Counted from the first letter of the stretch, positions 37,637-47,812 are shown. The stretch: 64,000 nt of DNA from Thalassolituus alkanivorans (GCF_020447205.1 NZ_JAJAEL010000037.1:40451-104450); one strand, 5' to 3'. Translations and numbers: made by a program. Notes: a model not told the origin generated them from the letters alone.

Positions 37637-39016
37637 ATGATCTGTGGTTTTGACTATGGCACATCCAACTGTGCCATCGGTGTAATGGCACAGGGGAGTG
37701 TCAATCTGCTGCCGGTCGACGGCGAAAAAACCTTTATGCCATCGGCACTCTATGCACTGGCACGCGAATTAATCTGCGAGCAGGTTGGACTGGGGCTGCC
37801 TGCCGGTACGTTGCGTGATGATTTCCTGCTCAGCCGTAAAGTGCCGTTACAGCAGGCACTGCGGGCCCGCCGTGAGCTGGAGTTAAGCAACGATGAGCAG
37901 GTTATGTTTGTTGGTCATCAGGCCTTTGCTCATTATTTTGCCGATCCGGAAGAGGGCTACTTTGTTAAGTCGCCGAAATCCTTTTTAGGGGCCAGCGGCT
38001 TACGGCCGGAATTTGTGCATTTTTTTGAAGATATCGTCACCGCTATGATGCAGACGGTAAAACAGCGTGCTGAGCAGGCTTGCGGAAAAACACTGACCCA
38101 CACCGTAATTGGCCGGCCGGTTAATTTTCAGGGCTCACGCATCAGCGATAACAGCGCAGAACAAAGCAACCAGCAGGCGCTGGCTATTTTAACCGCCGCA
38201 GCCAAACGCAGTGGTTTTCAGCAGGTTGAATTTTTATACGAGCCAATCGCTGCAGGCTTAAGTTTTGAACGCAATCTTGCTGATAATAAAACCGTGCTGG
38301 TGGTTGATATCGGTGGTGGTACGTCCGATTGTGCCATGGTGCGCATGGGGCCAGATCACCGCGGGCGCAGCGAGCGCAAAGCGGATTTTCTCGGTCACAG
38401 TGGTGAGCGGGTCGGCGGTAACGATCTGGATATTCAGCTGGCGGGTAAACAGCTGATGCCACTGTTCGGCATGACCGCGCCATTAAAAAGCGGCAAGCCC
38501 ATGCCCACCAAAACCTTTCTCGATGCCGTATGCACCAACGATGTCGGCGCTCTTGGCCGTTTCAGCAGCCTCGACACCGGACTCTACCTTGAGCAATTGC
38601 AGCGTGATTGTTTACAGCCGGAATTAATTGCCCGGTTAATCCGCCTGCGTGATAACAAGCAGAATCAGCAACTGGTGCGCAGCGCAGAAAATGCCAAAAT
38701 TGCCTTATCCGACAGCGATAACACCTGTGTGGCACTGGATTATATTGAAACCGGGCTGAACACCCATATTCAGCGCACAGAGCTTGAACAAGCGATCGAA
38801 CGTCCGCTGCAGCGTATTATGGCGTTAATGCAGGAAGCGGTTGCTCAGGCCGGCGTACAGCCGGATCTTATTTTTGTGACTGGCGGCAGTGCCCGTTCGC
38901 CGGTTATCCGTGAGGCCGTTGCCCGGGTGTTTGGCAATATTGCATTACTGGACGGTGATCATTTCGGCAGCGTGGCATCGGGCCTGACGGAGTGGGCGGA
39001 GAAAATTTACCGCTGA
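37637..39016 (+). CDS. yegD: Hsp70-like chaperone, YegD family
   Basis: 459-residue actin-fold ATPase of the YegD group. It begins MICGFDYGTSNCAIGVM (phosphate-1 motif). VLVVDIGGGTSDCAMVRM supplies phosphate-2 and VTGGSARSPVIREAV the adenosine motif. It lacks the Hsp70 substrate-binding domain, as is usual for YegD. ATG 37637 starts the conserved motif; the longer frame is not supported. Confidence 0.92.
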   Translation: MICGFDYGTSNCAIGVMAQGSVNLLPVDGEKTFMPSALYALARELICEQVGLGLPAGTLRDDFLLSRKVPLQQALRARRELELSNDEQVMFVGHQAFAHYFADPEEGYFVKSPKSFLGASGLRPEFVHFFEDIVTAMMQTVKQRAEQACGKTLTHTVIGRPVNFQGSRISDNSAEQSNQQALAILTAAAKRSGFQQVEFLYEPIAAGLSFERNLADNKTVLVVDIGGGTSDCAMVRMGPDHRGRSERKADFLGHSGERVGGNDLDIQLAGKQLMPLFGMTAPLKSGKPMPTKTFLDAVCTNDVGALGRFSSLDTGLYLEQLQRDCLQPELIARLIRLRDNKQNQQLVRSAENAKIALSDSDNTCVALDYIETGLNTHIQRTELEQAIERPLQRIMALMQEAVAQAGVQPDLIFVTGGSARSPVIREAVARVFGNIALLDGDHFGSVASGLTEWAEKIYR

Positions 39017-39180
39017 TTTTTCAGCCTGCCAACTGACCGCCGGTAGGGTATCGCGGCGGTCAGTGTAAGAGGCTTGCCCGATGTTTCATCCATTCTGGTT
39101 ACATCTTTCAATCTTTTGGCCAGTATAGCTTGTGTCAGTATTCGCTTATTGTCAGGAATTATTCTGATGAGACCTGTGAT

Positions 39181-42100
39181 ATGAGCGCCTTTTGTTTGCC
39201 TGAGCACAGGCCCACCTCTTTATTTCTTGCTGCAGTTATGTGTTTGACCACGTTTCTGCTTGCGTCTTTTCCTGTTTATGCTGAAAAAGTGGTAGAAAAA
39301 AATCTGACACTGACAGCGTTTATTGGTACCGATTCGACCGCTGTCCGCCTCAGTGATAATTCGGCGGGTGCAGATATTATTGATGGGCTGAAGTTTTACC
39401 GTAGCAGTAACAACGATTGTGACAGTGAAAATTATGCTGCCTGCAGTTCCGGGCAGATGGATATTTTCAGCCGTAATGGTAGCAACAGTAATATTATTAC
39501 CGACACCGCTGCGCAGTTAAATCAGACCGGTTATTACCGTTTCCAGCAAGGCAGTTTTTTCAGTGATCAGATTGGTGTGACGGCCGGAGAGCATCTGACC
39601 GCAATGCCGGTGCGCTTTGGCCATGCAACGGTGAAGTTTAAAAATAAAATATGGGTTATTGGTGGCCGTACCCGCAGTACTTTTGACAATGATGTCTGGT
39701 CATCCAGCGATGGCGTGTCCTGGGTGCTGGAAACCGCCCATGCTGCCTTCAGAGGGCGCGCCGGACATTCGGTTGTCTCTTTTCCCGATCCTGCAACCGG
39801 CGAGGAAACATTGTGGCTGACAGCCGGTATGACCTGGGACGGAATTCCTTTTAATGATATCTGGTCGTCAGCGGATGGTGTTAACTGGACTCAGGCTTAT
39901 CCTACAGACCCGGCCTCGGAACGTTTCCAGCGCCGTGATCAGACCCAGCTGGTTGTTTTTCCTGATCCGGTAACGGGCAAAGATAAACTGTGGCTGATTG
40001 GTGGTGGTTTTAATTATTTGCAGGTTGGTGTGCATTTTTTCGGCGTCCTTAACGATGTCTGGTCGTCTGTCGATGGCAGAAACTGGGTCGAAGAAACCAG
40101 CAGTGCTGCATTCCCGCCACGATTATCCCATCAGGTGGTTGTTTTTCCTGATCCGGTCACTCATGAAAAGAAACTCTGGTTGATCGGTGGTGGTACGGGT
40201 GGGGCCGACAGAATTGACGACTACAGGCATGATATCTGGTCATCAACGGATGGTGTTAACTGGGTTCAGGTAAGAGAGACCAGCCCGTTTTCTCGCAGAA
40301 CTCATCACCAGACCGCCATTTTTACCGATCCGGTGGATGGTATTGAAAAAATCTGGCTGATGGGTGGTTTCTTTATGGGGACTACTCTGGGCGATATCTG
40401 GTCGTCTGCGGATGGCGAAAACTGGCAGAAGCGGCTTGAGCGGGGAGCATTTGTATTTGCCAGCCGTTATGGGCTGGAAGTCTTTACGGACCCTCTGACC
40501 GGTCAGAAAAGGATGTGGAAAATTGCTGGCAGAACACCAACCAATGGTCCGGAAAAAGATATCTGGGTATCCGACGACGGCGTTAACTGGGCGCAGGCTT
40601 ACCAGCGACAGCTGACATTATCTCCGACCTTTTATGATATTACGGCTCCGGCAATCAGAAGCGGGAAAGTATCTCCGGCTACCACCTCACTGGTGCAGGG
40701 GGGCAATACTACGCTGACCGTTGTACCGGATGCTCATTATCGTATTCAGAATGTGATGGGGTGCGATGGGGAATTAACCGGCAATCTTTATCAGATTAAT
40801 AATATTGCCGCTGACTGCATTGTCATCGCTCAGATGGCGGCGATTCTTTATACGGTTAATACCCAGTCAGAAGGTCAGGGGGTGCTCACTCCGGCGCAGA
40901 AAATTGCACAGGAGGGCAGTAATCTGCAATTAACAGTGACGGCGGAGCCTGGCTACCGGATTGCCAGTATCGGTGGTTGTGATGGCTCTTTGTATGGGGA
41001 TGTTTATCGTATTAATAACCTGTCTGCTGACTGTACAGTCAGCGCTGTATTTGAACGCATTACCTATCAGGTCAGCACTATGGTCAGTGCTAACGGCAGT
41101 ATTACGCCGGTTGATCCGCGGGTGATTGAAGGTGAGGCGCTTGAGCTTAGCGTAACCCCTGACGCAGGTTTCCGGCTAAGCCGCATTGAAGGCTGTGGCG
41201 GAGAATTAACCGGTAATAATTACCGTATTGCAGCGGTAACGGCAGATTGTTCGGTAACGGCGGTATTTGAACCGATTATGTTCACTGTAACCGCTGTTGT
41301 GACGGGTGACGGCTTTATCACACCAGAAAGTGTAACCGTTGTCGAAGGTGAGGCCGCTGAACTGACGGTTACCGCGGGAGCGGGTTTTCATTTAAGCCGT
41401 ATTGAAGGCTGTGGCGGAGAATTAACCGGTAATAATTACCGTATTGCCGTGGTAACTACAGACTGTACAGTAACGGCTGTATTCGAGCCTGTCATGTTCA
41501 CTGTCACCACCGTAGTGACCGGGCATGGCAGTCTTACACCAGCGAATGTGACAGCGGTTCAGGGCAGTGCTGTCAGTCTGGCTGTTAAGGCTGAACCTGG
41601 TTCCCGTTTAAGCAGTATCGTTGGTTGTAACGGAGAGTTAACCGGCAATAACTATAATATTGCTGCACTAACGGCAGACTGTTTGGTAACAGCTGTCTTT
41701 GAACCTATTACTTATCAGGTCAGCACACTGATCAGCGGTAACGGCAGTATTACGCCGGCCAATCCGCGGGTGATTGAAGGTGGGGCGCTGGAGCTTACCA
41801 CTATCCCTGATGCAGGTTTCCAGCTAAGCCGTATTGAAGGCTGTGGCGGAGAATTAACCGGCAGCGTATACCGTATTGCAGCGGTAACGGCAGACTGTTC
41901 GGTAACGGCTGTCTTTGAAGCGGTTATGTATACCGTTACCAGTATCGTGACCGGAGGCGGTACGGTAAGCCCTGCGCTGATAACCGTCGCCGGGGGAGCG
42001 GATGTCAGCCTCAGTATCAATGCGGATGACGGATATCAGTTAACGACGGTCAGCGGCTGTGACGGGGAGTTATCCGGTAACAGCTATACGATCAGCACAC

Positions 42101-42531
42101 TGCAGGCAGATTGTTCGGTTGCGGTACATTTCAGCGCGGTGGAACCGGCGGTTATTTTTGTCGCCACGCCGGTGTTTAATATTCCGGCAGGAACTTACTC
42201 TGCTGCCCAAACGATCACCATCAACAGTGCCAGCGAGGATGTCAGTATCCGTTATACGCTGGACGGCAGCAGCCCGGATATTAATACCGGCCGTGTGCTG
42301 AATAATGGTGGTACAGTGCTGTTGACTGAATCCGCACAGCTTAAAGCAATTGCCGTTGATGCTGAGGGCAATACTTCGGAGCTGTTACAGGCAACGTATC
42401 GTATTGAAAAGAACAGTACGGCTGCCGGCAATAACTCATCAGGCAGGAACAGTGGTGGGGCGTTGAGTCTCTTCTGGCTGTTGTCTCTGGCACTGCTTGC
42501 GACGCTGACCGACTGGCGCAGGCTGGTATAA
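39181..42531 (+). CDS. Large GlyGly-CTERM surface protein: propeller, seven 72-residue repeats, CHB-HEX-like domain
   Basis: 1116-residue exported protein. Order: signal peptide (to about 36), a short N-terminal region, and a Kelch/galactose-oxidase-like propeller (about 140-480) with six copies of the motif D[IV]WSSxDGxxW. Seven tandem InlB-like repeats of exactly 72 residues follow (about 493-996), each with a GC.GELTG and an ADC cysteine. Then come a chitobiase-C-terminal-like domain (about 996-1076; SIRYTLDGSSPDI) and a Ser/Gly linker. The tail SGGALSLFWLLSLALLATL plus basic end is of GlyGly-CTERM type, normally processed by rhombosortase after type II secretion. Start at ATG 39181 rather than GTG 39130 because it opens the signal peptide. 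Terminator follows. Confidence 0.82.
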   Translation: MSAFCLPEHRPTSLFLAAVMCLTTFLLASFPVYAEKVVEKNLTLTAFIGTDSTAVRLSDNSAGADIIDGLKFYRSSNNDCDSENYAACSSGQMDIFSRNGSNSNIITDTAAQLNQTGYYRFQQGSFFSDQIGVTAGEHLTAMPVRFGHATVKFKNKIWVIGGRTRSTFDNDVWSSSDGVSWVLETAHAAFRGRAGHSVVSFPDPATGEETLWLTAGMTWDGIPFNDIWSSADGVNWTQAYPTDPASERFQRRDQTQLVVFPDPVTGKDKLWLIGGGFNYLQVGVHFFGVLNDVWSSVDGRNWVEETSSAAFPPRLSHQVVVFPDPVTHEKKLWLIGGGTGGADRIDDYRHDIWSSTDGVNWVQVRETSPFSRRTHHQTAIFTDPVDGIEKIWLMGGFFMGTTLGDIWSSADGENWQKRLERGAFVFASRYGLEVFTDPLTGQKRMWKIAGRTPTNGPEKDIWVSDDGVNWAQAYQRQLTLSPTFYDITAPAIRSGKVSPATTSLVQGGNTTLTVVPDAHYRIQNVMGCDGELTGNLYQINNIAADCIVIAQMAAILYTVNTQSEGQGVLTPAQKIAQEGSNLQLTVTAEPGYRIASIGGCDGSLYGDVYRINNLSADCTVSAVFERITYQVSTMVSANGSITPVDPRVIEGEALELSVTPDAGFRLSRIEGCGGELTGNNYRIAAVTADCSVTAVFEPIMFTVTAVVTGDGFITPESVTVVEGEAAELTVTAGAGFHLSRIEGCGGELTGNNYRIAVVTTDCTVTAVFEPVMFTVTTVVTGHGSLTPANVTAVQGSAVSLAVKAEPGSRLSSIVGCNGELTGNNYNIAALTADCLVTAVFEPITYQVSTLISGNGSITPANPRVIEGGALELTTIPDAGFQLSRIEGCGGELTGSVYRIAAVTADCSVTAVFEAVMYTVTSIVTGGGTVSPALITVAGGADVSLSINADDGYQLTTVSGCDGELSGNSYTISTLQADCSVAVHFSAVEPAVIFVATPVFNIPAGTYSAAQTITINSASEDVSIRYTLDGSSPDINTGRVLNNGGTVLLTESAQLKAIAVDAEGNTSELLQATYRIEKNSTAAGNNSSGRNSGGALSLFWLLSLALLATLTDWRRLV
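40657..42168 (+). repeat. Seven tandem 216-bp repeats inside the GlyGly-CTERM gene
   Basis: Units begin near 40657, 40873, 41089, 41305, 41521, 41737 and 41953, a constant 216-bp period. Units 3, 4 and 6 share long stretches of almost identical DNA around GGCTGTGGCGGAGAATTAAC, while units 1 and 7 are diverged. This suggests recent duplication or gene conversion inside the array. Confidence 0.9.
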
Positions 42532-42566
42532 AAAAAGCGGGCCTGTAATCAGGCCCGCGATTTTTA
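42531..42566. terminator. Bidirectional terminator
   Basis: GCGGGCCTG-TAAT-CAGGCCCGC with an A-run before and a T-run after, between the convergent surface protein and phytase genes. Confidence 0.92.
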
Positions 42567-42576
42567 CAGTGTGCGG

Positions 42577-44541
42577 TTATGGTTTGAGTACAGACTGAAT
42601 CAGCGTCTGAATATCCTGCCAGTTCACATATTTAAAATTCTGATTTTCTTCCGGCAGAAAGTTACGGCCATCCTGCACAACTAACATGCCCTGCGGATAT
42701 TCGGCGCCCAGATTGGCTGCGGTAACCGTTAAACCATCGGTTTCTGAGGCACCATCAATGCCTTTTTCAGCGTTAATACCCACGCGGAAGCGGCCAATAT
42801 ATTCATAGGGTGCTTCGGCCTGATAAAGTACATAGCTGTCGTTGCCCTGGCTGGAAACTACCAGATAGGCTTCTTTTTCATTACGGTAAATATCCATACC
42901 TTCAATATCGGCGACCAGAATGTCGGAGGCTGCTGCGACCTGAGTGAGCCTTTCTCCGGCGTTGGCTTCCGCGCCAATAGTCCAGATAGCAAGATCTTCC
43001 TCACCCAGGAATAACTGCTGCTTTGTATCATCAGCGGCACAGCCTTCCGGTTGGGAATTGACGCGGAATTCACGCACTTTGTTGCCACTCCAGCCATTGG
43101 CCGAGTCGGTAATTTCATATTGCTCAAAGCGCCCGTCTTCGTCGTTAATAAAAACAAAAAACTGTTCTTTAAGGTTTTTGTACATGCACAGGCCGTAGAC
43201 ATTATCCAGAGTGGTGATAATTTCAGTGGTGGCACTGACATGTCCGCTTAACGGATCAATATGAAATAACGCAATGGCCTGGCGGTCACGCTGGCTGGCT
43301 GCGGCAATATCCGCAGGCTGGTTTTTAAAGGTAAAGCCCTGGCGCACATCGACATTATTAACCCTCCCGGCCTGCAGTTCCTGCAGCTCCTGACCATTAA
43401 GATCATAAACATAAAGACCGAATTTTTTATTGGTGCCTAAAATGCGGCTGTTTTCCGGTGTGTGAGTATTTACCCAGATAGCCGGATCGTCGGCAGCATC
43501 GCCGGTTTTCCGTACCGGTGTTGTTTCTGTATGGGCAGCAATTTCCGGGATATTTTCCTGATTACGTGCCTGTTGTGGCAGGTGAATATTGCTGCTGAAT
43601 AACTGGCTGCTGTTATCATCCAGAATAATCAGACGGGTTGTACCATCGCTGTTAATGGCGGTACGCAGGCTGTCAGCGGCCAGTGACTGGTCAAGAATAA
43701 CTGCGCGGCCAGCGCCCGTTGGCTGCGTGCTGCCCGCCTGTGGTAAAGGATAGTGGTGCAGAATATTGTGACCCAGCTCGGCGATAAACAGTTGTCCCTG
43801 GCTGATGGCTAACGGACCGCTGTTGCTGTGCAGCTGGCCCCACGGCTGCACCAGATCAACGGCCTGACGGCTGACTTCACTTTCGGCGCGGGCGTTATAG
43901 GCCCAGACGCCAACATTTTCTTCGCTGACAAACAGCTGACCGCTGACATCATCGGCTACACAATATTCACTGTTGGGAGGCAACGGGAAGCGGCGGATTT
44001 CCTGCTGAATTAACACCTTACCGTCGCTTTTAATTAACAGCTGGTGCGCCATCTGTTGCTCGTCGAGTACAAATAACTGCAGTGGCGATCCGGCCGGTTG
44101 ATACAGGCAGATACCTTCAACCGGGTAGGTCAGCGCCTGGCCGAAGGCCAGATCGGTAATACGCTGGTTGTTAATGCGATAGCTGACCGGGCGGTTATTT
44201 TCTTTATCGATACTGACAAACAGCATGCCTTGCTGATCACGGCGCTGATCAATAAATTCAGCCTGAATGTCTTTTTTATCCAATAGGGTAAAGTGGCTGT
44301 CCTGTAATTGGATACCGTTATCCGCTCCGGTACTGAGCCAGAATTTTTGTGTGGTATCTCCTGCGCTGCTGATCAGAATAGCCTGCTCGGCGCTTACCGG
44401 CAGAAGGCTTGCCGCCAGCGTTGCAGAAGGCAGGCGGGGCTGATGACCTGTGTTTTCAGGCAGGTCGTTACTGGCACAGGCGGCGAGCAGCAACGACAGG
44501 GTGGCAGTGCTCAGGGCGCGGTTAAGGTTACGGATAGTCAT
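42577..44541 (-). CDS. Beta-propeller phytase lipoprotein with two phytase domains
   Basis: 654-residue exported phytase that releases phosphate from inositol hexakisphosphate using calcium. The lipobox LLLAACAS (Cys about 22) makes it a lipoprotein. The C-terminal domain (about 345-654) carries catalytic-site signatures: DAADDPAIWVN, RVNNVDVRQGF, INDEDGRFEQYE, EGCAADD and LGEEDLAIW. The N-terminal domain (about 50-330) is a diverged half that keeps only traces such as EYCVADDVSGQLFVSEENVG, as in known dual-domain enzymes. A terminator separates it from the TonB-dependent receptor gene, so it likely has its own promoter as well. Confidence 0.9.
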   Translation of the reverse strand: MTIRNLNRALSTATLSLLLAACASNDLPENTGHQPRLPSATLAASLLPVSAEQAILISSAGDTTQKFWLSTGADNGIQLQDSHFTLLDKKDIQAEFIDQRRDQQGMLFVSIDKENNRPVSYRINNQRITDLAFGQALTYPVEGICLYQPAGSPLQLFVLDEQQMAHQLLIKSDGKVLIQQEIRRFPLPPNSEYCVADDVSGQLFVSEENVGVWAYNARAESEVSRQAVDLVQPWGQLHSNSGPLAISQGQLFIAELGHNILHHYPLPQAGSTQPTGAGRAVILDQSLAADSLRTAINSDGTTRLIILDDNSSQLFSSNIHLPQQARNQENIPEIAAHTETTPVRKTGDAADDPAIWVNTHTPENSRILGTNKKFGLYVYDLNGQELQELQAGRVNNVDVRQGFTFKNQPADIAAASQRDRQAIALFHIDPLSGHVSATTEIITTLDNVYGLCMYKNLKEQFFVFINDEDGRFEQYEITDSANGWSGNKVREFRVNSQPEGCAADDTKQQLFLGEEDLAIWTIGAEANAGERLTQVAAASDILVADIEGMDIYRNEKEAYLVVSSQGNDSYVLYQAEAPYEYIGRFRVGINAEKGIDGASETDGLTVTAANLGAEYPQGMLVVQDGRNFLPEENQNFKYVNWQDIQTLIQSVLKP

Positions 44542-44610
44542 AAATTAAGTCTTTCTCTTTATATCGTTGTGCATCGGTGTGAACGGCAGGTTGGTATGAA
44601 TCAGCAGATT

Positions 44611-44637
44611 AAAAAACCGGACCCATAACAGGTCCGG
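44611..44637 (-). terminator. Terminator between the receptor and the phytase genes
   Basis: On the minus strand CCGGACC-loop-GGTCCGG is followed by six T, 15 bases after the receptor stop. It may reduce read-through into the phytase gene. Confidence 0.8.
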
Positions 44638-44651
44638 CTGGCTTCTGACAA

Positions 44652-47393
44652 TCAGAAACTGGTGTAGCTGATACCTACACGGTAGGTCGGACCGTAGTCT
44701 TCATACTGTGCGTTGTAGCGTTCTTTGTTGACGTAGGCGTAATACGGTTCATCGGTAATATTGGCGACTTCAAAACTGAGTTTCAGTTGTTCGGTCATTT
44801 TGTAAGAGGCATTAAAATCGAGCTGGGTCTGGGCGCTTTGGTAAACATCACCTTTGCTGTTTTCCAGATTGCCGACTTCGGCCAGATATTCCGATTTATA
44901 GTTGGTTGCCAGACGCATGCTCAGGCGCTCATTTTCGTAACCGATAATAAAGTTACCGGTCAGGTCTGATTGATTCGGCAGGCTGATATCACGTTTCAGC
45001 AGAGTGCCGCTGTCATAGGCCGATACGGTTGCATCTGAGCGGGTAAAGGTCGTGTTGGCGGCGAGCAATAAGCCATTAAAGGGTGCCGGCAGCATTTCCA
45101 GTTTGTGGGAAAATGCCAGTTCCAGACCGTTCAGCGTGGCCTGATCACCGTTGCGGAAGGTAATTACCTCGTCATACGCAGCGTAGCCGGTAGAGCCTGC
45201 CAGATCGGTTTCATAAATAAAGTTGTCAATTTTTTTACGGAATACAAAGGCCGACAGAGTACCGGCGCTGCCCATAAAATGTTCGATGCCAAGGTCAAAG
45301 TTGGCGGCTTCCAGCGCTTTCAGATCCGGGTTGCCCAGTTCGGCTTCGCTGCCGTCATCGGTAAAGTTCGGGCGCATCTGTTCAAAGGTTGGGCGAACGA
45401 CGGCATTGGTCCAGGCAGCCCGCACCTGAGTACTGTCGGCCAACTGCCAGCGAGCCTGTACCGATGGCAGCACATGGCTGTAGTCGTTGTCTTTTTTAAC
45501 GGTGATCAGTTCATCGCTCTGGTTCAGGGCATTGCCGCGTGCGCTGATTTTGGTTTGCTCATAACGTACACCGGCAATTACCCGCAGTTCGTCAGCATCT
45601 ATACGGCCCATCAGGTAGCCGGCATTGATATCTTCGTCGATGTCGTAGTCTTCCAGTACGGAGTCTTCATCATCGAATGCGTCGGCACGGTCCAGGGTTG
45701 CCATATAGCTGCGCACTTTCGCGCTGGAAATTCCCGGCCCAAAACGTCCCAGGCTGTAATCACGTTCGCCACTGGCGAAACCACTCATAGAAACAGAACT
45801 GTCTTCTGACAGGTCTTTATATTTCCAGGTATCAGCATCCTGAGATTTTTCACGCATTTTGGTTTTGGCACCAAATTTTACCAGTGCAGGATTATCCGCC
45901 AGATCGAAATCACGGGTAATATCCAGCTGCGCCATGGTTTGTTTATCTTCGGTATAGCTGCGCGTACGCTCGATTTTATCCAGCTCATATTGTGCCGGAT
46001 CGTAAAAAGCGGAAGGAGCATTAATACGTGGCTTACGGCTGTTGCTGAAGCTGAGCCCGGTAATATCCGAGGTGCTGACAAAATCGGCGCCGGCGATGGT
46101 GTCGGGTTCATCTTCTGAGGCTTTGCTGATGCCGACTTTGTATTCCACGGTCCAGTCACCGATAAAATGATTGGCGCCCAGGGTTGAGGAAACAATTTTT
46201 TGCGTTTCTTCACGATCTTTCAGCGAGCGGACGACTTCAGCATCACTGCTTTCGCCCAGACCGATGGCATCGGAAAATTCAATTTCGTTGGCAACCCGCT
46301 GTTCGTTATCACTGAACTTGCTGTACAGGTTGTGCATATAAAAGCTGTGATTAACGCCATGTTCGTAATCCAGGTTCAGTGCGGCACCTAAGCGTTCACG
46401 CTCGATACTGTATTCGCGCTGTTCCAGTTCTTCGAGTTTTGCACCGCTATCAAAATCCCAGGCACCACCGGTTTCAACGTTATCTGAGCCGAATTTCCGG
46501 TTATCAAAACTCAGTGCTGCAGCAACCCCCAAACGACGGTCGTTACCGAAATCAAAGGTATTGCCACCGGCAACAGAATAAGCCGGGTTGGTTTGTTCGC
46601 TTTGCTCGTCATAGCTCAGCTGCGTGGCGGCGGAATAAAATGCCCCTTCACGGTCGAGTGCTGAAATACTGTTAATTTCAACGGCGCCACCAATGGCATT
46701 GGCATCCATATCCGGAGTCAGGGTTTTGGTGACCACCAGTGAACTGAGCAGATTCGATGGAATTACATCGAGGGCAACCGAGCGACTGCCGGCTTCCGGC
46801 GCCGGAATTTGTGTGCCGTTAACGGTTACGCTGTTTAAATCGGAGCTGATGCCACGGATACGGACAAAACGGCCTTCGCCCTGATCACGTTCGATGGATA
46901 AACCCGGCACACGCTGCAAGGCTTCAGCGGCGTTGGCATCCGGTAATTGACCAATGGCATCGGCATTAATAACGCTGATCATATTGTCGGCGTAACGCTG
47001 GCGATCAAGGGCGCGCTGCATTTGTGCTGCCTGGCCAATCACCAGAATTTCTTCTACCTCTTGTTGTGCGTTATTCAGCACAATATTGGCCGTCAGGGTT
47101 TCGCCATCGCGGATGGTGATGGTGCGGCTGTCGACGGTCTTGCCACCGACCACGGTACTTAACAGGTAATCGCCGGCCGGAACTTGCGGTAACCGGAAGC
47201 GTCCGCCTTTGGCGGCCAGTACTTCACGGTTCATGCTGGCATCGCCCGGCATTTCCAGACGGATAACGGCACCGCTGTATACGGTTTGATTGCGGGTGTC
47301 GCTGACCCGGCCTTCGAGGTTGCCATCGGCCTGGGCCAGTGCCGCGCAGCTGAGGGCAATGACCGCCGCCAGTGGCTTAATGCAAAAATTCAT
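44652..47393 (-). CDS. TonB-dependent receptor, probably for phytate
   Basis: 913-residue outer-membrane receptor of the TIGR01782 type. A signal peptide (ends AQA, about 22) is followed by a carboxypeptidase-like regulatory domain (about 25-110), a TonB-box-like EEILVIG (about 114) and a plug with ADAIGQLPDANAAEALQRVP and GRFVRIRGISSDLNSVTVNG. The 22-stranded barrel ends YRVGISYTSF with a terminal aromatic. ATG 47393 has GGAG upstream; an in-frame ATG four codons earlier is less likely. The neighbouring phytase and an upstream Pho-box-like site point to phytate or its products as ligand; that is inference. Confidence 0.88.
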   Translation of the reverse strand: MNFCIKPLAAVIALSCAALAQADGNLEGRVSDTRNQTVYSGAVIRLEMPGDASMNREVLAAKGGRFRLPQVPAGDYLLSTVVGGKTVDSRTITIRDGETLTANIVLNNAQQEVEEILVIGQAAQMQRALDRQRYADNMISVINADAIGQLPDANAAEALQRVPGLSIERDQGEGRFVRIRGISSDLNSVTVNGTQIPAPEAGSRSVALDVIPSNLLSSLVVTKTLTPDMDANAIGGAVEINSISALDREGAFYSAATQLSYDEQSEQTNPAYSVAGGNTFDFGNDRRLGVAAALSFDNRKFGSDNVETGGAWDFDSGAKLEELEQREYSIERERLGAALNLDYEHGVNHSFYMHNLYSKFSDNEQRVANEIEFSDAIGLGESSDAEVVRSLKDREETQKIVSSTLGANHFIGDWTVEYKVGISKASEDEPDTIAGADFVSTSDITGLSFSNSRKPRINAPSAFYDPAQYELDKIERTRSYTEDKQTMAQLDITRDFDLADNPALVKFGAKTKMREKSQDADTWKYKDLSEDSSVSMSGFASGERDYSLGRFGPGISSAKVRSYMATLDRADAFDDEDSVLEDYDIDEDINAGYLMGRIDADELRVIAGVRYEQTKISARGNALNQSDELITVKKDNDYSHVLPSVQARWQLADSTQVRAAWTNAVVRPTFEQMRPNFTDDGSEAELGNPDLKALEAANFDLGIEHFMGSAGTLSAFVFRKKIDNFIYETDLAGSTGYAAYDEVITFRNGDQATLNGLELAFSHKLEMLPAPFNGLLLAANTTFTRSDATVSAYDSGTLLKRDISLPNQSDLTGNFIIGYENERLSMRLATNYKSEYLAEVGNLENSKGDVYQSAQTQLDFNASYKMTEQLKLSFEVANITDEPYYAYVNKERYNAQYEDYGPTYRVGISYTSF

Positions 47394-47494
47394 GCTCGTC
47401 TCCATGTCGTTCTTTATCGATCGTTTTTATATCTGCCCAGGGCCTGTCGACAGATCCTGGCGGGCAGCAGGTGGCGCGACGGTAGAAAGAGCGT

Positions 47495-47512
47495 ATGACG
47501 GTTCTGTGACAG
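47495..47512 (-). promoter_or_regulatory. Pho-box-like site facing the TonB receptor
   Basis: On the minus strand the sequence reads CTGTCAC-AGAA-CCGTCAT: two 7-base direct repeats 11 bases apart, each 6 of 7 to CTGTCAT. It lies 101 bases before the receptor start codon. This is the arrangement of a PhoB site; binding is untested. Confidence 0.6.
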
Positions 47513-47812
47513 CCAATCGGTGATGCGGCATAAAACGACGGTTTTCAGCGGCTTTCAGCCTGATAATGATCCGATTTAACCCTTGTGGCTGATAACGGCA
47601 GACGGTGTCAGCTCCGGGTAACAGCCGATCAGGGTTAAGGTTTGCGTAGATGTTTACAGGATGGCTGAGCCCGGTCAGAGCGGGCGCCGCCGGAATAATC
47701 GCAGATTGTGACAGGCAGAAAACGGCCGGTAAAAACGCAAATAATGCTGCACCGTGCTGAGCTGAATTAACCCCCGGGGTGATTTGTGCCGCATTAACGT
47801 CCTTATGCCGGA

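Noticed and set aside
40657..42168. 216-bp periodic repeats considered as a CRISPR array
   Set aside because: The unit is far too long, has no spacers and is fully in frame within a single coding sequence.
45105..45809. 234-codon plus-strand frame opposite the TonB receptor
   Set aside because: Antisense shadow of the conserved barrel; no supporting signal.
47439..47452. Fragment of the dispersed repeat end as a further element copy
   Set aside because: Only 14 bases match and no second end is present, so it could be chance; mentioned only as a possible relic.
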